Positions 31,878 to 38,628 of a DNA stretch of 42,849 bases are shown piece by piece. The notes under the pieces are model-generated. The model was given only the letters and a program-made list of their open reading frames with translations. It was not told where the DNA came from and ran no database searches. Each line of letters starts with the position of its first letter. The stretch's first letter is position 1. The translations under genes and the position numbers were made by a program. Source of the stretch: an uncultured Ruminococcus sp. (lineage in GTDB: Bacteria; Bacillota; Clostridia; Oscillospirales; Ruminococcaceae); the NCBI GenBank assembly GCA_902780695.1, contig CACZGM010000007.1, positions 2,269 through 45,117 on the forward strand, given 5' to 3'.

Positions 31878-32117
31878 ATGGCAAACGAACAGCAGGTTGA
31901 TAACCTCGTTGAACTTATCGACGGTTATGCCGAAAAAGGCGGACACCACCTGAATGTGAATGTTTTCACCCGCGAGACACTTCTCGACGCACAGGCACAC
32001 CCGGAGAAATATCCGCAGCTCACAGTGCGCGTTTCGGGCTACGCCGTCAACTTCATCAAGCTCACCAAGGAGCAGCAGGACGACGTAATCTCCCGTACAT
32101 TCCACGACCATATATAA
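31878..32117 (+). CDS. Stand-alone glycyl-radical domain of pyruvate formate-lyase (GrcA/YfiD-like)
   Basis: This 79-aa protein equals the C-terminal domain of [23 protein letters not shown] and [18 protein letters not shown] lead to the radical loop [10 protein letters not shown] with Gly54, followed by [18 protein letters not shown]. The start is ATG 31878 with AAAGGAG 9 nt before; an ATG six codons earlier overlaps that ribosome site and is less likely. In E. coli YfiD/GrcA such a protein repairs oxygen-cleaved PFL. Here the adjacent PflB has no radical domain of its own, so this protein is probably an obligatory subunit. It would be activated by the PflA encoded next, via S-adenosylmethionine radical chemistry. 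Confidence 0.92.
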   Translation: MANEQQVDNLVELIDGYAEKGGHHLNVNVFTRETLLDAQAHPEKYPQLTVRVSGYAVNFIKLTKEQQDDVISRTFHDHI

Positions 32118-32121
32118 AGAC

Positions 32122-32153
32122 AATATCCCCTGCTCACCCGGGCAGGGGATATT
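32122..32153 (+). terminator. Strong hairpin between the radical-domain gene and pflA
   Basis: AATATCCCCTGC, an 8-nt loop and GCAGGGGATATT form a 12-bp stem without a U tract. It may lower pflA expression, protect the upstream mRNA or mark a processing point. Confidence 0.55.
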
Positions 32154-32197
32154 AACACGCACAGAACGGACGATGATTCGGAAAGAGGTGGACAGCG

Positions 32198-32941
32198 ATG
32201 AACGGCTATATACATTCGACAGAGTCCTTCGGTACCGTTGACGGTCCCGGAGTACGGTTCGTCGTGTTCTTCCAGGGCTGTCCTATGCGCTGCCTTTACT
32301 GCCACAATCCGGACACATGGCAGCCGCACGGAGGTACGGAGACGACAGTTGACGAGCTTATCGGCGCCTTCGAGAAGAACCGCGCATTCTACAAAAACGG
32401 CGGTATCACCTGCACCGGCGGCGAGCCTATGATGCAGCCCCGGTTCCTGACGGAGCTTTTTACCGCAGCACACGAACACGGCATTCATACCTGTCTCGAT
32501 ACATCCGGTATATGCTTCGACCCGGACGATACCGGCACCGCCGACGGGATACTTTCCGTCACCGACCTCGTTATGCTTGATATAAAGCACATAGACGACG
32601 ATATGCACCGTCGCCTTACCGGTCATTCAAACACGGGCATTCTCGCATTTGCCGGACATATCTCGCGCGTCGGAGTGCCGCTCTGGATAAGACACGTTAT
32701 TGTTCCCGGCTGGACGGACGGCGCTGACGAGCAGGAACGGCTCGGATATTTCATAGGCGGGCTTGCGACGCTCAAGGGGCTTGACGTGCTGCCGTATCAC
32801 GATATGGGAAAGCGCAAGTATGAGGAACTCGGCATACCCTACCCTCTCACGGACACAAAGCCTGTGTCAAAGGAGGAAGCCGCTGAGGCGCGGGAAAACA
32901 TCATGCACGGCATAAAGAAACGGCTGAAAGAGAAAAAGTAG
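32198..32941 (+). CDS. pflA: Pyruvate formate-lyase activating enzyme (radical SAM)
   Basis: This 247-aa iron-sulfur enzyme uses S-adenosylmethionine to create the glycyl radical of PFL. The N-terminus GYIHSTESFGTVDGPGVRFV and the cluster motif CPMRCLYCHNPDTW (Cys28, Cys32, Cys35) are diagnostic. GGITCTGGEPMMQP is the SAM-binding GGE motif. DLVMLDIKHIDDDMH and PLWIRHVIVPGWTD follow, and YHDMGKRKYEELG near the end is typical of PflA. GAAAGAGGTGG precedes the start. In this operon the radical acceptor is the separate 79-aa protein, so PflA would have to act on that small partner, free or docked to PflB. Confidence 0.95.
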   Translation: MNGYIHSTESFGTVDGPGVRFVVFFQGCPMRCLYCHNPDTWQPHGGTETTVDELIGAFEKNRAFYKNGGITCTGGEPMMQPRFLTELFTAAHEHGIHTCLDTSGICFDPDDTGTADGILSVTDLVMLDIKHIDDDMHRRLTGHSNTGILAFAGHISRVGVPLWIRHVIVPGWTDGADEQERLGYFIGGLATLKGLDVLPYHDMGKRKYEELGIPYPLTDTKPVSKEEAAEARENIMHGIKKRLKEKK

Positions 32942-32959
32942 TTTCCGCATCAAAAATCA

Positions 32960-32988
32960 TTGACAAATGTGTGCCTGTATGGTATAAT
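32960..32988 (+). promoter_or_regulatory. tRNA-Leu promoter
   Basis: TTGACA (32960-32965), a 17-nt spacer and TATAAT (32983-32988) lie 18 nt before the tRNA. Confidence 0.85.
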
Positions 32989-33006
32989 ATATTTTGCTAT
33001 TGATGT

Positions 33007-33093
33007 GCCGCTGTGGTGGAATAGGCAGACACAAGGGACTTAAAATCCCTCGGAGTAAAATCCGTACCGGTTCGACCCCGGTCAGCGGCACCA
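33007..33093 (+). tRNA. tRNA-Leu (UAA)
   Basis: This is a class II tRNA of 87 nt including encoded CCA. The acceptor stem GCCGCTG pairs with CAGCGGC. The anticodon arm AGGGA-CTTAAAA-TCCCT gives anticodon TAA, which reads TTA and TTG. A variable arm (CGGAGTAAAATCCG) and T arm CCGGTTCGACCCCGG follow. Confidence 0.97.
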
Positions 33094-33116
33094 GGCGCGG
33101 AGTCCGCGCTGACAAT

Positions 33117-33149
33117 CCCGTCTCGGGTCTTCCGAGGCGGGTTATTTTT
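33117..33149 (+). terminator. tRNA-Leu terminator 1 (module A)
   Basis: CCCGTCTCGG, a 5-nt loop and CCGAGGCGGG are followed by TTATTTTT. The 10-bp stem includes one G-U pair and starts 24 nt after the tRNA CCA. Confidence 0.8.
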
Positions 33150-33224
33150 CTGCCTCGCTGTCCGGAGTTATCAAAAAATCCAAACCGTTCGGCACAGACA
33201 GCGGGGAACGCCCCGCCGCGAATC

Positions 33225-33257
33225 CGCCTATGGTTTTCCATAGGCGAGTTATTTTTT
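33225..33257 (+). terminator. tRNA-Leu terminator 2 (module B)
   Basis: CGCCTATGG-TTTT-CCATAGGCG is followed by AGTTATTTTTT. Confidence 0.65.
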
Positions 33258-33316
33258 CGCCCGTATCACCGGAGTTATCATAAAATCCAAACCGTTCGGC
33301 ACAGACAGACCCTTGT

Positions 33317-33354
33317 CCCCGGAAGCGCCTGAAACAGGCACTTTCGGGGCTTTT
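33317..33354 (+). terminator. tRNA-Leu terminator 3
   Basis: CCCCGGAAGCGCCTG-AAA-CAGGCACTTTCGGGG pairs at 14 of 15 positions and is followed by CTTTTGCATTT. Nothing further is recognised in 33355-33458. Confidence 0.7.
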
Positions 33355-33458
33355 GCATTTCTTGGGTCAAGGCTTTGGTCGTTATTTGGACGTTATTGTG
33401 AATTACGATACCATTAACGGCCTGTTTTTGCCGGCATCTGACTTCGGACATTATCCTT

Positions 33459-36191
33459 TTAACGCTTATTACGCCTCAGCTTTAAAATCATGACTGTAAT
33501 CCCCGCTATCACTGCCGCGCCTGCTCCTATCACTATCGGTACAAGCGGGACCGAACTTTTATCACCGGCAGGCTTCTTGTCCTGTGATCCTGCCTTTCCG
33601 GAACCGGTTTCCGGCGCTTTGCTCTCTTCCGGGATACTTTCGGTCTGTACGGGAATGTCGTTAATCATCGGCTCGGTAACTTCTTCGGAGGAAGCGGGCA
33701 TTTTTCCGGTCTGCGTGCTGTCCGTAAGTATTTCCGCCGCGTCGAGTATAAGAGAGCCCTCTTTTACAGTGACATTCAGCGTATGATGACCTCTTTCAAG
33801 CCCGTAAACGGTATAGAAAGCCTGTCTGTTTGATGTTTTCGGTACCCGATACCCGCTGTCTTTTGCGGCTCCGTCAATTTCCGTATCAATGACCGCGTTC
33901 CCGCTTTCCGCACCTACAAGTACAATACCGGTGCCGTCAAATTCGATGCTCACGGACGCACCGGAGTTCCCGGAAGATATCGTTCGTTTGTAATTTTTGA
34001 AGCTGTCCATTGTGCTGTGAGTCCAGCCGCCGGTATATGTTATCCCCTCATCGGTATCGTCAAGCCGTGTGACGTAGGCTTCGGCACCCTCAACAGGTTC
34101 AGCTCTCACGTTGTCAAAACAGTTGTTGTAATAGCTGCTGTACAGTGCCGCGCGTCCCGCGGACTGCATCACATGACCCTCGGTGTTCTCGTCCGCTTCA
34201 GTGACAAGCTCGCCGTTTATATAGCCGCGTATGGTATTGTACACGGCTTCTATTTTTATGCAGTTCCAACCTTCTTGCAGCTCAATATTTCCGGAAGCTA
34301 CAGGCTTTGTGCCTATGCGCAGCCGCCATTCTCCGGCTTCATTAAGCTGTAATCTCCAGCCGCTCGCGCCGCTGTCGGCAAGGTTATACCGCAGCCCGAC
34401 CGCAGTGCTGTTTCTGTCGGGATCCCCGCTGTCAGCGAACATCACTTCCGCACTGACGGAGTAATTGAACCACCTGTCGTCTCCGAAATTCGTCACCGGC
34501 GAAGGTGTCGAGCCCCATTCCTCGGCGTGAGTTTCCTCGGTTATCTTCTGCATAAGCACCTTGTTTCCGTTGTCGGCAGTCACGACCTCAAAAGCACCGC
34601 CCTCATCGGTAGTGTACCGCGGCGCACCGCCTCTTGCGGCAAGATATTCGTCGGGATACTCAAAATCGTCGGTATAAGGCAGTTCAAGCAGTTTGTTTTC
34701 ATATTCCCTGAACTCCCCGCGCTCGGTTTCCAGCGTGGTGACGGTTATCATAGAATACGGCTGAACCGTGACATCAAATCTTCCGTTTTCGGGAACTGCC
34801 GTTTCGCGCAGTTTCAGATAATTCTCGTTCCATACACCGCCGGAGGGTCCTTTTGTCTCCCATACAAACACAGGCGAATCTGCTTTTCCGGTACCCGTAA
34901 CATCGAACGTGTAGTTTATGGGGGTGTCTGTGGTGTTCGTTATCACGACGCTGTAATCACCGGTTTCGGTATCGGTACAGGTCATATAGCTGTATGTGGA
35001 ATCCACCACAGCGTGACCGTCGCCGCCGGCTTTTCCGTCTGCTGCGCAGGCGCTGTCAACAAACGCCCAGCCGGGCTTTATGAAGCGGGAGAAGTGCAGA
35101 GCCATATAGAAGCCGCTGTCGAGCAGATAATACCCGCTCCACGGTTCGTCCGCAAGGATAAGCTGTTTCTGCGTGTATGTCGCGCCGCTGTAATACGAAG
35201 CCACTGCCGGCTGGAATTCGTAAAGCGTCATACCGCCGCCGGGGTACATAGTGATGATGCGGTTCGCGATATCGAGCGCACCGTTTATGTCGCCCATTCC
35301 GGAGCCGTTCCCGTCATACCTGTATGTTCCCTGTGCGTAACTCATGGGAGAGCTTGCCTCGGAGAACCACACTTCCTTGCCGTATTCCCGCTGCAATTTC
35401 TTTGTATCGGCGTCAGACCATGATGTGTAGTGACTGCCCACAACATCCACCGCGTTCAGCAGTTTTTCGTTTCCGAGCATAGCTTTTGATATGCCCCATA
35501 TACAGACTGCCTCACCGTCAACGACTTTTATCTTTGAGAAGTCGTAAGGCGTTCCGCTGTCGCTTTTAAGATGTCCGGAGAGATATATCGTCCAGTCCGG
35601 GTCACAGGCACGCTCGTTGCGTGTGGCGCTTACATAGTCGAATTTCAGTCCGTAAGTCTCATAAGCCGAGATCAGTGTCTCGCGGTACCATTTGTATCTT
35701 GCCGCATAAACATCGTCCGAGTCCGTCACCCAGCGCGGTTCGCTCCACCACAGCATATCGAGCGTGATGTCCGGGTCTTTCTTTTTAGCGTCTGCGGCGA
35801 GCTGAAACCCCGCGCCGCGGGTAACGTCCGCCTTTTCGTCCGCGCTTCTCATTGTCGCAGGCTCGGTACCGGACGACGAATTGATGTCCGCGCCCATTTC
35901 CACCTTTATATGTGAGATGTTCAGTCCGTCCTCGCCGAACAGGTAATTCAATATCTCGTCATACCGTTCCGGCTGTTCGTATTTGTAGTCGAGCAGCAGA
36001 CGCGAGGAATTGTTCGCGCTTATCAGCCCGAAGCCTTTATAGCGTGTGTTTTCAGCAAGTGAAGCTGTCGTCATATCAATATTTACTTTCATATTCTTTT
36101 CCTCCGCCGAAGCTGTGACCGGCATTGCAAGAGATGACAATGCAAGCGCCGATGCTGTAATAAGCGATGCTGCTTTTCCGGGTGATCTCAT
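33459..36191 (-). CDS. Glycoside hydrolase family 59 (galactocerebrosidase-like), membrane-anchored
   Basis: This 910-aa exported enzyme resembles animal galactosylceramidase and should remove beta-linked galactose. A signal peptide (cleavage near ASAEEK) is followed by the barrel start GFGLISANNSSRLLLDY and HIKVEMGADINSSSGTEPA, diagnostic for GH59. The acid/base is Glu193 in ATRNERACDPDW and the nucleophile Glu278 in EVWFSEASS. LADEPWSGYYLLDSGFYM matches the family's QEPWSGHY segment. A beta domain and a lectin-like domain (LPYTDDFEYPDEYLA, then CIKIEAVYNTIRGYINGE) follow, as in GALC, then a further beta module, a Glu/Pro/Ser linker and a C-terminal membrane helix ending KLRRNKR. The araC gene just upstream probably regulates it. 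A plant or host galactolipid or galactan substrate is possible. Confidence 0.85.
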   Translation of the reverse strand: MRSPGKAASLITASALALSSLAMPVTASAEEKNMKVNIDMTTASLAENTRYKGFGLISANNSSRLLLDYKYEQPERYDEILNYLFGEDGLNISHIKVEMGADINSSSGTEPATMRSADEKADVTRGAGFQLAADAKKKDPDITLDMLWWSEPRWVTDSDDVYAARYKWYRETLISAYETYGLKFDYVSATRNERACDPDWTIYLSGHLKSDSGTPYDFSKIKVVDGEAVCIWGISKAMLGNEKLLNAVDVVGSHYTSWSDADTKKLQREYGKEVWFSEASSPMSYAQGTYRYDGNGSGMGDINGALDIANRIITMYPGGGMTLYEFQPAVASYYSGATYTQKQLILADEPWSGYYLLDSGFYMALHFSRFIKPGWAFVDSACAADGKAGGDGHAVVDSTYSYMTCTDTETGDYSVVITNTTDTPINYTFDVTGTGKADSPVFVWETKGPSGGVWNENYLKLRETAVPENGRFDVTVQPYSMITVTTLETERGEFREYENKLLELPYTDDFEYPDEYLAARGGAPRYTTDEGGAFEVVTADNGNKVLMQKITEETHAEEWGSTPSPVTNFGDDRWFNYSVSAEVMFADSGDPDRNSTAVGLRYNLADSGASGWRLQLNEAGEWRLRIGTKPVASGNIELQEGWNCIKIEAVYNTIRGYINGELVTEADENTEGHVMQSAGRAALYSSYYNNCFDNVRAEPVEGAEAYVTRLDDTDEGITYTGGWTHSTMDSFKNYKRTISSGNSGASVSIEFDGTGIVLVGAESGNAVIDTEIDGAAKDSGYRVPKTSNRQAFYTVYGLERGHHTLNVTVKEGSLILDAAEILTDSTQTGKMPASSEEVTEPMINDIPVQTESIPEESKAPETGSGKAGSQDKKPAGDKSSVPLVPIVIGAGAAVIAGITVMILKLRRNKR

Positions 36192-36219
36192 ATACTGTCC
36201 TTTCGCACAAGAGTGTTGA

Positions 36220-36298
36220 TTTAGCGCAGAGCGGTCTGCCTTTCAACAATATAATACCCTGTTTTACAGCATCGGTCAAGGATATATATTTAGCGCAG
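36220..36298 (-). promoter_or_regulatory. GH59 promoter flanked by direct repeats
   Basis: TTGACC (36274-36279), a 17-nt spacer and TATTAT (36251-36256) form the promoter. CTGCGCTAAA occurs at 36289-36298, just upstream of the -35, and again at 36220-36229, downstream of the transcription start. A partial third copy lies at about 36308-36313. The arrangement fits an AraC-type regulator binding both sides of the promoter. Confidence 0.6.
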
Positions 36299-36308
36299 TA
36301 TGAATATT

Positions 36309-37109
36309 TTAGCGTGATACTTTCTTGTATTCCGAGGGAGAAAAGCCCTCATGCTTCCGGAACACAGATGTGAAATAGCTTCTGTCGGTAAATCCCACCG
36401 CTCTCGCCACCTCCGAAACAGGCATATCCGTATCGGTGAGAAGTGTTTTGGCTTCGGAAATACGCTTTTTAGTAAGGAATTCTATCGGTGTCATGCCTGT
36501 ATTCCGTTTGAATATGCGGCAGAAATGCTGTTCGGAGAGCCCGGCTGCCGCAGCTATCTCCGAAAGCGTAAGGTCGCGGGCATACCCGCTTTCCATAAAT
36601 TCAGCCGCTCTGCCGATATGGTCATTTGCGGCATCTGCGTTATCCGATAACAGCCGCTTTGCTTCAAGTATATACGCATACAGCAGTTCCGAGCACTTCT
36701 CCGCCTTTGTGTATTCGCCGGCAAGCGTAAGCATCGCAGAAAAGATATGTGCAAGCTCATCGGTGTTCACCTGCTTGGATGACATAATTCCCGAAAAGCC
36801 CATCAGCCGCATCAGCTGCGGAAGCGAATCACCCCTGAACACTACCCATGACGTCTTCCAGTCCCCGTTTTCGGGGTAATACTCATGAGGTACAGCCGGA
36901 GGAATAAAGGTGCAAACACCGTTTGTCTGCGGATATGTCTTACCGTTTGCGGAAAGTATCCCGCTTCCGCCTGTTGTAAACATTATCTGGTGCGAGGTAA
37001 GGCCCTCGGAGCGTATGATATGATATTCCGGGTCGGTGGTACCGATACCGGTCAGATAGAACGGAAGGCTTATTTCCGCACCGATCACGGGATAAACAGA
37101 ACGATTCAT
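36309..37109 (-). CDS. AraC-family transcriptional regulator
   Basis: This 266-aa regulator has an N-terminal cupin sensor domain (HQIMFTTGGSGILSANGKTY, then CTFIPPAVPHEYYPENGDW). The C-terminal double helix-turn-helix begins DLTLSEIAAAAGLSEQHFCR with IFKRNTGMTPIEFLTKKRI. It ends in VSEVARAVGFTDRSYFTSVF with RKHEGFSPSEYKK, the family signature. It lies 117 nt upstream of the GH59 gene on the same strand and is its probable activator, responding to a sugar bound by the cupin. GGAGG precedes the ATG. A promoter is seen at 37191-37219. Confidence 0.93.
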   Translation of the reverse strand: MNRSVYPVIGAEISLPFYLTGIGTTDPEYHIIRSEGLTSHQIMFTTGGSGILSANGKTYPQTNGVCTFIPPAVPHEYYPENGDWKTSWVVFRGDSLPQLMRLMGFSGIMSSKQVNTDELAHIFSAMLTLAGEYTKAEKCSELLYAYILEAKRLLSDNADAANDHIGRAAEFMESGYARDLTLSEIAAAAGLSEQHFCRIFKRNTGMTPIEFLTKKRISEAKTLLTDTDMPVSEVARAVGFTDRSYFTSVFRKHEGFSPSEYKKVSR

Positions 37110-37190
37110 TGCAATACCTCCGTCAGTTTATATTTCAGCGTCAGACTGATCACGCAGCGGCAGGATACCGCGGAGTTCACTGCTAAAGAT

Positions 37191-37219
37191 ATCGTATCAT
37201 ATTATCCTTTACAAGTCAA
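37191..37219 (-). promoter_or_regulatory. Probable araC-type gene promoter
   Basis: TTGACT (37214-37219), a 17-nt spacer and TACGAT (37191-37196) on the minus strand. Between here and 37330 only a CGCAATC/GATTGCG hairpin near 37300-37320 is seen. Confidence 0.5.
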
Positions 37220-37332
37220 GAAAAACAGAGACATAATATTCGGATATCTCAGCCTTGAAAAAGCACAGGCGAGAATTAAGGCAAAAGCAATACAGCCCGC
37301 AATCGCCTTGTGATTGCGTTACAGTAAGTATA

Positions 37333-37520
37333 TCTGCACTCCGGACAGCGAGGCAGAAAAATATCCCGCCTCAGCTAAACCCGAGACGGGATTCGCCGCG
37401 GGGCGTTCCCCGCTGTCTCTGCCGAACGCTTTAGATTTTATGATAACTCCGGTGATACGGGCGAAGAAATAACCCGCCTACGGAAAACCATAGGCGGATT
37501 CGCCGCGGGGCGTTCCCCGC
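37333..37520 (-). repeat. Two hairpin modules behind tRNA-Gln (order B then A)
   Basis: Read on the minus strand directly after the tRNA CCA: GCGGGGAACGCCCCGC, then module B (CCGCCTATGG/CCGTAGGCGG), then GTTATTTCTTCGCCCG, CCGGAGTTATCA and CGTTCGGCAGAGACAG. A second GCGGGGAACGCCCCGC follows, then module A (CCCGTCTCGGG, GCTGAGGCGGG, TATTTTTCTGCCTCGC). These are near copies of 33111-33310 in the opposite order, and likely terminators for the tRNA. Confidence 0.8.
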
Positions 37521-37596
37521 TGGTTGGACTGGCGGGATTCGAACCCACGGGATGAGAGAGTCAAAGTCCCTTGCCTTACCACTTGGCGACAGTCCA
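37521..37596 (-). tRNA. tRNA-Gln (UUG)
   Basis: This is a 76-nt tRNA including encoded CCA. The acceptor stem TGGACTG pairs with CAGTCCA; U1-A72 is usual for tRNA-Gln. The D arm GCCAAGTGGTAAGGC, anticodon arm AGGGA-CTTTGAC-TCTCT (anticodon TTG) and T arm CGTGGGTTCGAATCCCG are intact. Confidence 0.97.
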
Positions 37597-37622
37597 ATAA
37601 AAGGGGCAGCGAACTGCCCCTT
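37597..37622 (-). terminator. Terminator between jag and tRNA-Gln
   Basis: AAGGGGCAG-TTCG-CTGCCCCTT on the minus strand is a 9-bp stem with a UUCG tetraloop, followed by TTATT. The tRNA begins 4 nt after the stem. Confidence 0.75.
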
Positions 37623-37626
37623 ATTT

Positions 37627-38604
37627 TTATAACTCGATCTTTCCGTAAAGAGAAGTACTCTTTTCGATCTCAACAGTCTCCTGCGAATACTCTACAGGCT
37701 CTGACTGTGTACGCTTGTACTCACGCTCGAACGAGGTGGAGAAGCCGGAAGACTGGCGGTAGCTTCTTCCGGGCTGGAAGGAGCGTCTCTCTCCGCGTCT
37801 GCCGTTTCTGTCGTTTCTGTCACCCTTGTTATACGCGGGCTTGGTGTTGGACGAGATAACAACCTTTCTGAAAGGCTCCTCTCCGATGGAGTTGCTGTAA
37901 ACGCCTTCTATCTCAGCTACCTTGCTGTGGATGATCCTTCTCTCATAGGGATTCATAGGTTCGAGAGTAACGCGTCTGCCCTGCTTCAGAACCCTGTGTG
38001 CGGTCTTCACGGCAAGAGTCTCAAGAGTTTCCTTTCTCTTCTCTCTGTAGCCGTTGCAGTCAACCGATATCCTGCAATAGGAATTCTCAGCCTTGTTGCT
38101 TGCAAGTATCGTGAGGTACTGGAGAGCATCGAGAGTCTCGCCTCTTCTGCCGATCACAACTCCGAGCTTATCACCGACGATGTCGAGAACGACCGTGTCA
38201 CCGTGCTTTTCGGTATTGATGCTGTAGTTTTCAAGTCCGAGAGCGTCAAGCACCTTTGAGAGATACTTCTGCGCATTCTTGACCTTTTCGCTTTCGAGTA
38301 CGTCGATATCATCGGCGGGTGCGGATACGCTCTGTTCGGGCATATCGTCACCTGCGTCAAAAGATGTCTGTGCGGGAGCGGGAGCAGCAGCTGCGGCAGC
38401 GGGCTTTTCTTCTTCCTTCTCCGCGCTCAGCTCATTTGCATAGGCTCTGACTTTGTATTCGCCCTTCATTCCGAACAGCTTCTTTACGGGCTGCTCGATA
38501 GTCTCAAAAGTAATATCGTTCTCGCTGATACCGAGAGCACGGAATTCGTTTACCGCCTGTTCTTTGGCAAGCTCTTCGGTTTTTGCGGTATAGATCTTTT
38601 CCAT
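37627..38604 (-). CDS. jag: Jag/KhpB RNA-binding protein
   Basis: This 325-aa cytosolic RNA-binding protein is linked in Firmicutes to cell elongation and often encoded with yidC. The N-terminal Jag-N domain is MEKIYTAKTEELAKEQAVNE...GISENDITFETIEQP with VKKLFGMKGEYKVRAY. An Ala/Glu/Pro-rich linker covers about 60-100. The KH-II domain holds LGVVIGRRGETLDALQYLTI, and the R3H domain ends with LEPMNPYERRIIHSKV and GEEPFRKVVIS. An extra basic, Arg/Asn/Gly-rich tail of about 75 residues (NKGDRNDRNGRRGERRSF) extends beyond R3H and probably adds RNA contacts. It lies 24 nt after yidC. Confidence 0.95.
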   Translation of the reverse strand: MEKIYTAKTEELAKEQAVNEFRALGISENDITFETIEQPVKKLFGMKGEYKVRAYANELSAEKEEEKPAAAAAAPAPAQTSFDAGDDMPEQSVSAPADDIDVLESEKVKNAQKYLSKVLDALGLENYSINTEKHGDTVVLDIVGDKLGVVIGRRGETLDALQYLTILASNKAENSYCRISVDCNGYREKRKETLETLAVKTAHRVLKQGRRVTLEPMNPYERRIIHSKVAEIEGVYSNSIGEEPFRKVVISSNTKPAYNKGDRNDRNGRRGERRSFQPGRSYRQSSGFSTSFEREYKRTQSEPVEYSQETVEIEKSTSLYGKIEL

Positions 38605-38628
38605 TTAAGCCAAATCCTTTCTTTCAGA

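Larger units (their letters stand above)
33094..33316 (+). repeat. Two hairpin modules behind tRNA-Leu (order A then B)
   Basis: Module A has the stem CCCGTCTCGG/CCGAGGCGGG (33117-33141) and then TTATTTTTCTGCCTCGCTG. Module B has CGCCTATGG/CCATAGGCG (33225-33246) and then AGTTATTTTTTCGCCC. Each is followed by CCGGAGTTATCA and by AAACCGTTCGGCACAGACAG. The same modules follow tRNA-Gln at 37333-37520 in the order B then A. Each hairpin with its T-rich tail could be a terminator. Confidence 0.8.

Noticed and set aside
31630..32117. Frameshift or sequencing error splitting a normal PFL
   Set aside because: The intact radical domain restarts from its own beginning with a ribosome site, and the middle ORF repeats part of the same domain; one indel cannot rebuild a single PFL from these frames.
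33094..33316. CRISPR-like array
   Set aside because: Only two unequal hairpin modules with conserved rather than unique spacers, and no cas genes.
33007..33460. Integrated element at tRNA-Leu
   Set aside because: Repeats follow the tRNA, but no integrase, no second att copy of the tRNA end and no mobile gene lie between 33.1 and 37.5 kb; the same repeats also follow tRNA-Gln.
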